This document shows, piece by piece, positions 63,030 through 64,000 of a stretch of DNA of 64,000 bases. This DNA comes from Baylisascaris procyonis (Eukaryota > Nematoda > Chromadorea > Rhabditida > Ascarididae), in contig JAZARR010000074.1 of the NCBI GenBank assembly GCA_037389465.1, positions 2,976,001 through 3,040,000 on the forward strand. Direction: 5' to 3'. Positions within the stretch are counted from its first letter, which is position 1. Each line of letters opens with the position of its first letter. The position numbers and the translations under genes were made by a program. The notes beneath the pieces are model-generated. The model was not told the DNA's origin, ran no database searches, and worked only from the letters and a program-made list of their open reading frames with translations.

Positions 63030-64000
63030 GTATACATTCACACATTCATTCCCTTCTCGATCTGCTTATGTTACACACACTTAAGATCTCCACTCTCTCC
63101 TCTCGTAATTGGTGGTCTAGGCGAAAAGCGGGACTGGATTACTAAAATGTTGGACTGGAATGCTCACTAATGATCCACCTCTGCGAGCGCTTACATTAAA
63201 ACTACAAAAAAAAAAATATCGCAACCATCGTTTGTTTGTAATAAAACTGCAAAGCTCAAATATGTCAAGATGCGTTCTTATTCGTTCTTGCGCTGCTGTG
63301 ATTTTGGTCTATTCATATATACGGCGGTTTATCATTTCCCCAGCATGTACAGAGAATTTGGAGGCGTGAAATGAAGGACCTGCTATCCTCATCCTCAGGG
63401 CACACTATTATCAGCATATCACGTGATTAGTGATGCATTTACGTTTTAAAGTTGAAGTCAGTGTGTGAGGAAAGCAGGAGTGCCGTTTGCACGTCGTGAC
63501 ATCGAAAGGAGCCGAGGATGAGGATGATGCAGATCTGATCTGCGCAGAGTGCTCTTTTCCAGTCACCTTTTGCGTTTCCTGCATGCTTCATAAAGCGATC
63601 CAATTTTATATTATTTGCAGCATGATTTCCCATATAATCATATTTTAGCGGTGAATGCTTAACAATTACATCAAGAGACGTTTCTAAGCACTCTCCTTTA
63701 CTAGATCCGGGTTGGCTTCAAACATCATTGCACTCAATCTTCATGGCAACTAGGGAACTTTACTTTTTATCGTACGCAGTGTCTGATAATTTAACTTTCT
63801 GCATGCAGCCTAGATGCACGAACACAGATTTATATGCTCACATCTATCTTCAAAAGACCATCAAAATAGTATATTTATGTGCATAGTCGATACTGCATGT
63901 TAAAGCTGCCCTTAATCCGGCTCAGACCTCGATTCGAACGATTGTTTTGATTGTTTGAAACGACAGTGTGTGTTGACAGAATAAAAGCTGACACCGTCTT
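63030..64000 (+). other. Start of intron 1 of the second srsx gene
   Basis: Sequence 63195-63430 matches intron 1 of the upstream copy. Then about 530 bp (63431-63960) has no counterpart, and from about 63965 the match resumes (acagaataaaagctg). No exon is visible. Confidence 0.65.

Larger units (their letters stand above)
50055..64000. repeat. Head-to-tail tandem duplication of the srsx locus (about 8.7-kb unit)
   Basis: Matching stretches in order: 50057-50300 with 58797-59040; 50990-51420 with 61198-61600; 52095-52150 with 62115-62165; 52873-53055 with 62896-63080; 53210-53500 with 63195-63430; 53510-53545 with 63965-64000. The offset changes from 8.74 kb to about 10.2 kb because copy 2 has extra DNA between about 59.2 and 61.2 kb, and it changes again at 63.43-63.96 kb. 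Non-coding parts are clearly diverged by substitutions and small indels, so the event is not very recent. Copy 2 continues beyond the window. Confidence 0.87.

Overview
The window looks like nuclear DNA of a chromadorean nematode. It is AT-rich. Genes are cut into many short exons separated by introns of about 0.2 to 3 kb, with T-rich 3' splice sites ending in cag or tag. Two of the gene families are typical of nematodes: an srsx chemosensory GPCR and a TTBK-like casein-kinase-superfamily kinase. The long introns and low gene density suggest a parasitic lineage rather than a compact Caenorhabditis-type genome, but I cannot name the species. Nothing prokaryotic is present: no operons, CRISPR arrays or prophage.

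Layout, all genes on the + strand: (1) 1-8490 is non-coding, with microsatellites and a near-perfect foldback. (2) 8499-34397 is one large gene that I assembled exon by exon: 29 exons, every phase compatible, one open frame of 1514 codons. It encodes a KIND-FERM-PDZ-PDZ-PDZ scaffold. This is the domain order of FRMPD2 and of the non-catalytic part of PTPN13; no phosphatase domain follows, and the stop codon comes directly after the last PDZ strand. (3) 34398-39620 is intergenic, with homopolymer runs, a small signal-peptide-like ORF and a GC-richer island ending in a tRNA-like (pol III box) sequence. (4) 39641-46789 is a nine-exon, 392-residue TTBK-like protein kinase with all catalytic residues. 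(5) 46790-52872 is intergenic. (6) 52873-58537 is a complete or nearly complete srsx GPCR with seven transmembrane segments over five clear exons. (7) From about 58795 to the window end, the block starting near 50055 is repeated head to tail. The second copy carries the first exon of a second srsx gene (62896-63029), whose remaining exons lie beyond the window, plus extra DNA of nearly 2 kb absent from copy 1.

The three gene families have no evident shared pathway; their adjacency looks incidental. The most distinctive features are the FRMPD2-type scaffold gene (with a GC-AG intron and a 90-bp AT repeat beside the splice site of its first FERM exon), the recent tandem duplication of the srsx locus with changes concentrated at the receptor N-terminus, and a 33-bp copy of a splice site plus exon start inside a kinase intron. 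All gene models come from reading splice signals and family motifs by eye; no alignment or expression data were available.
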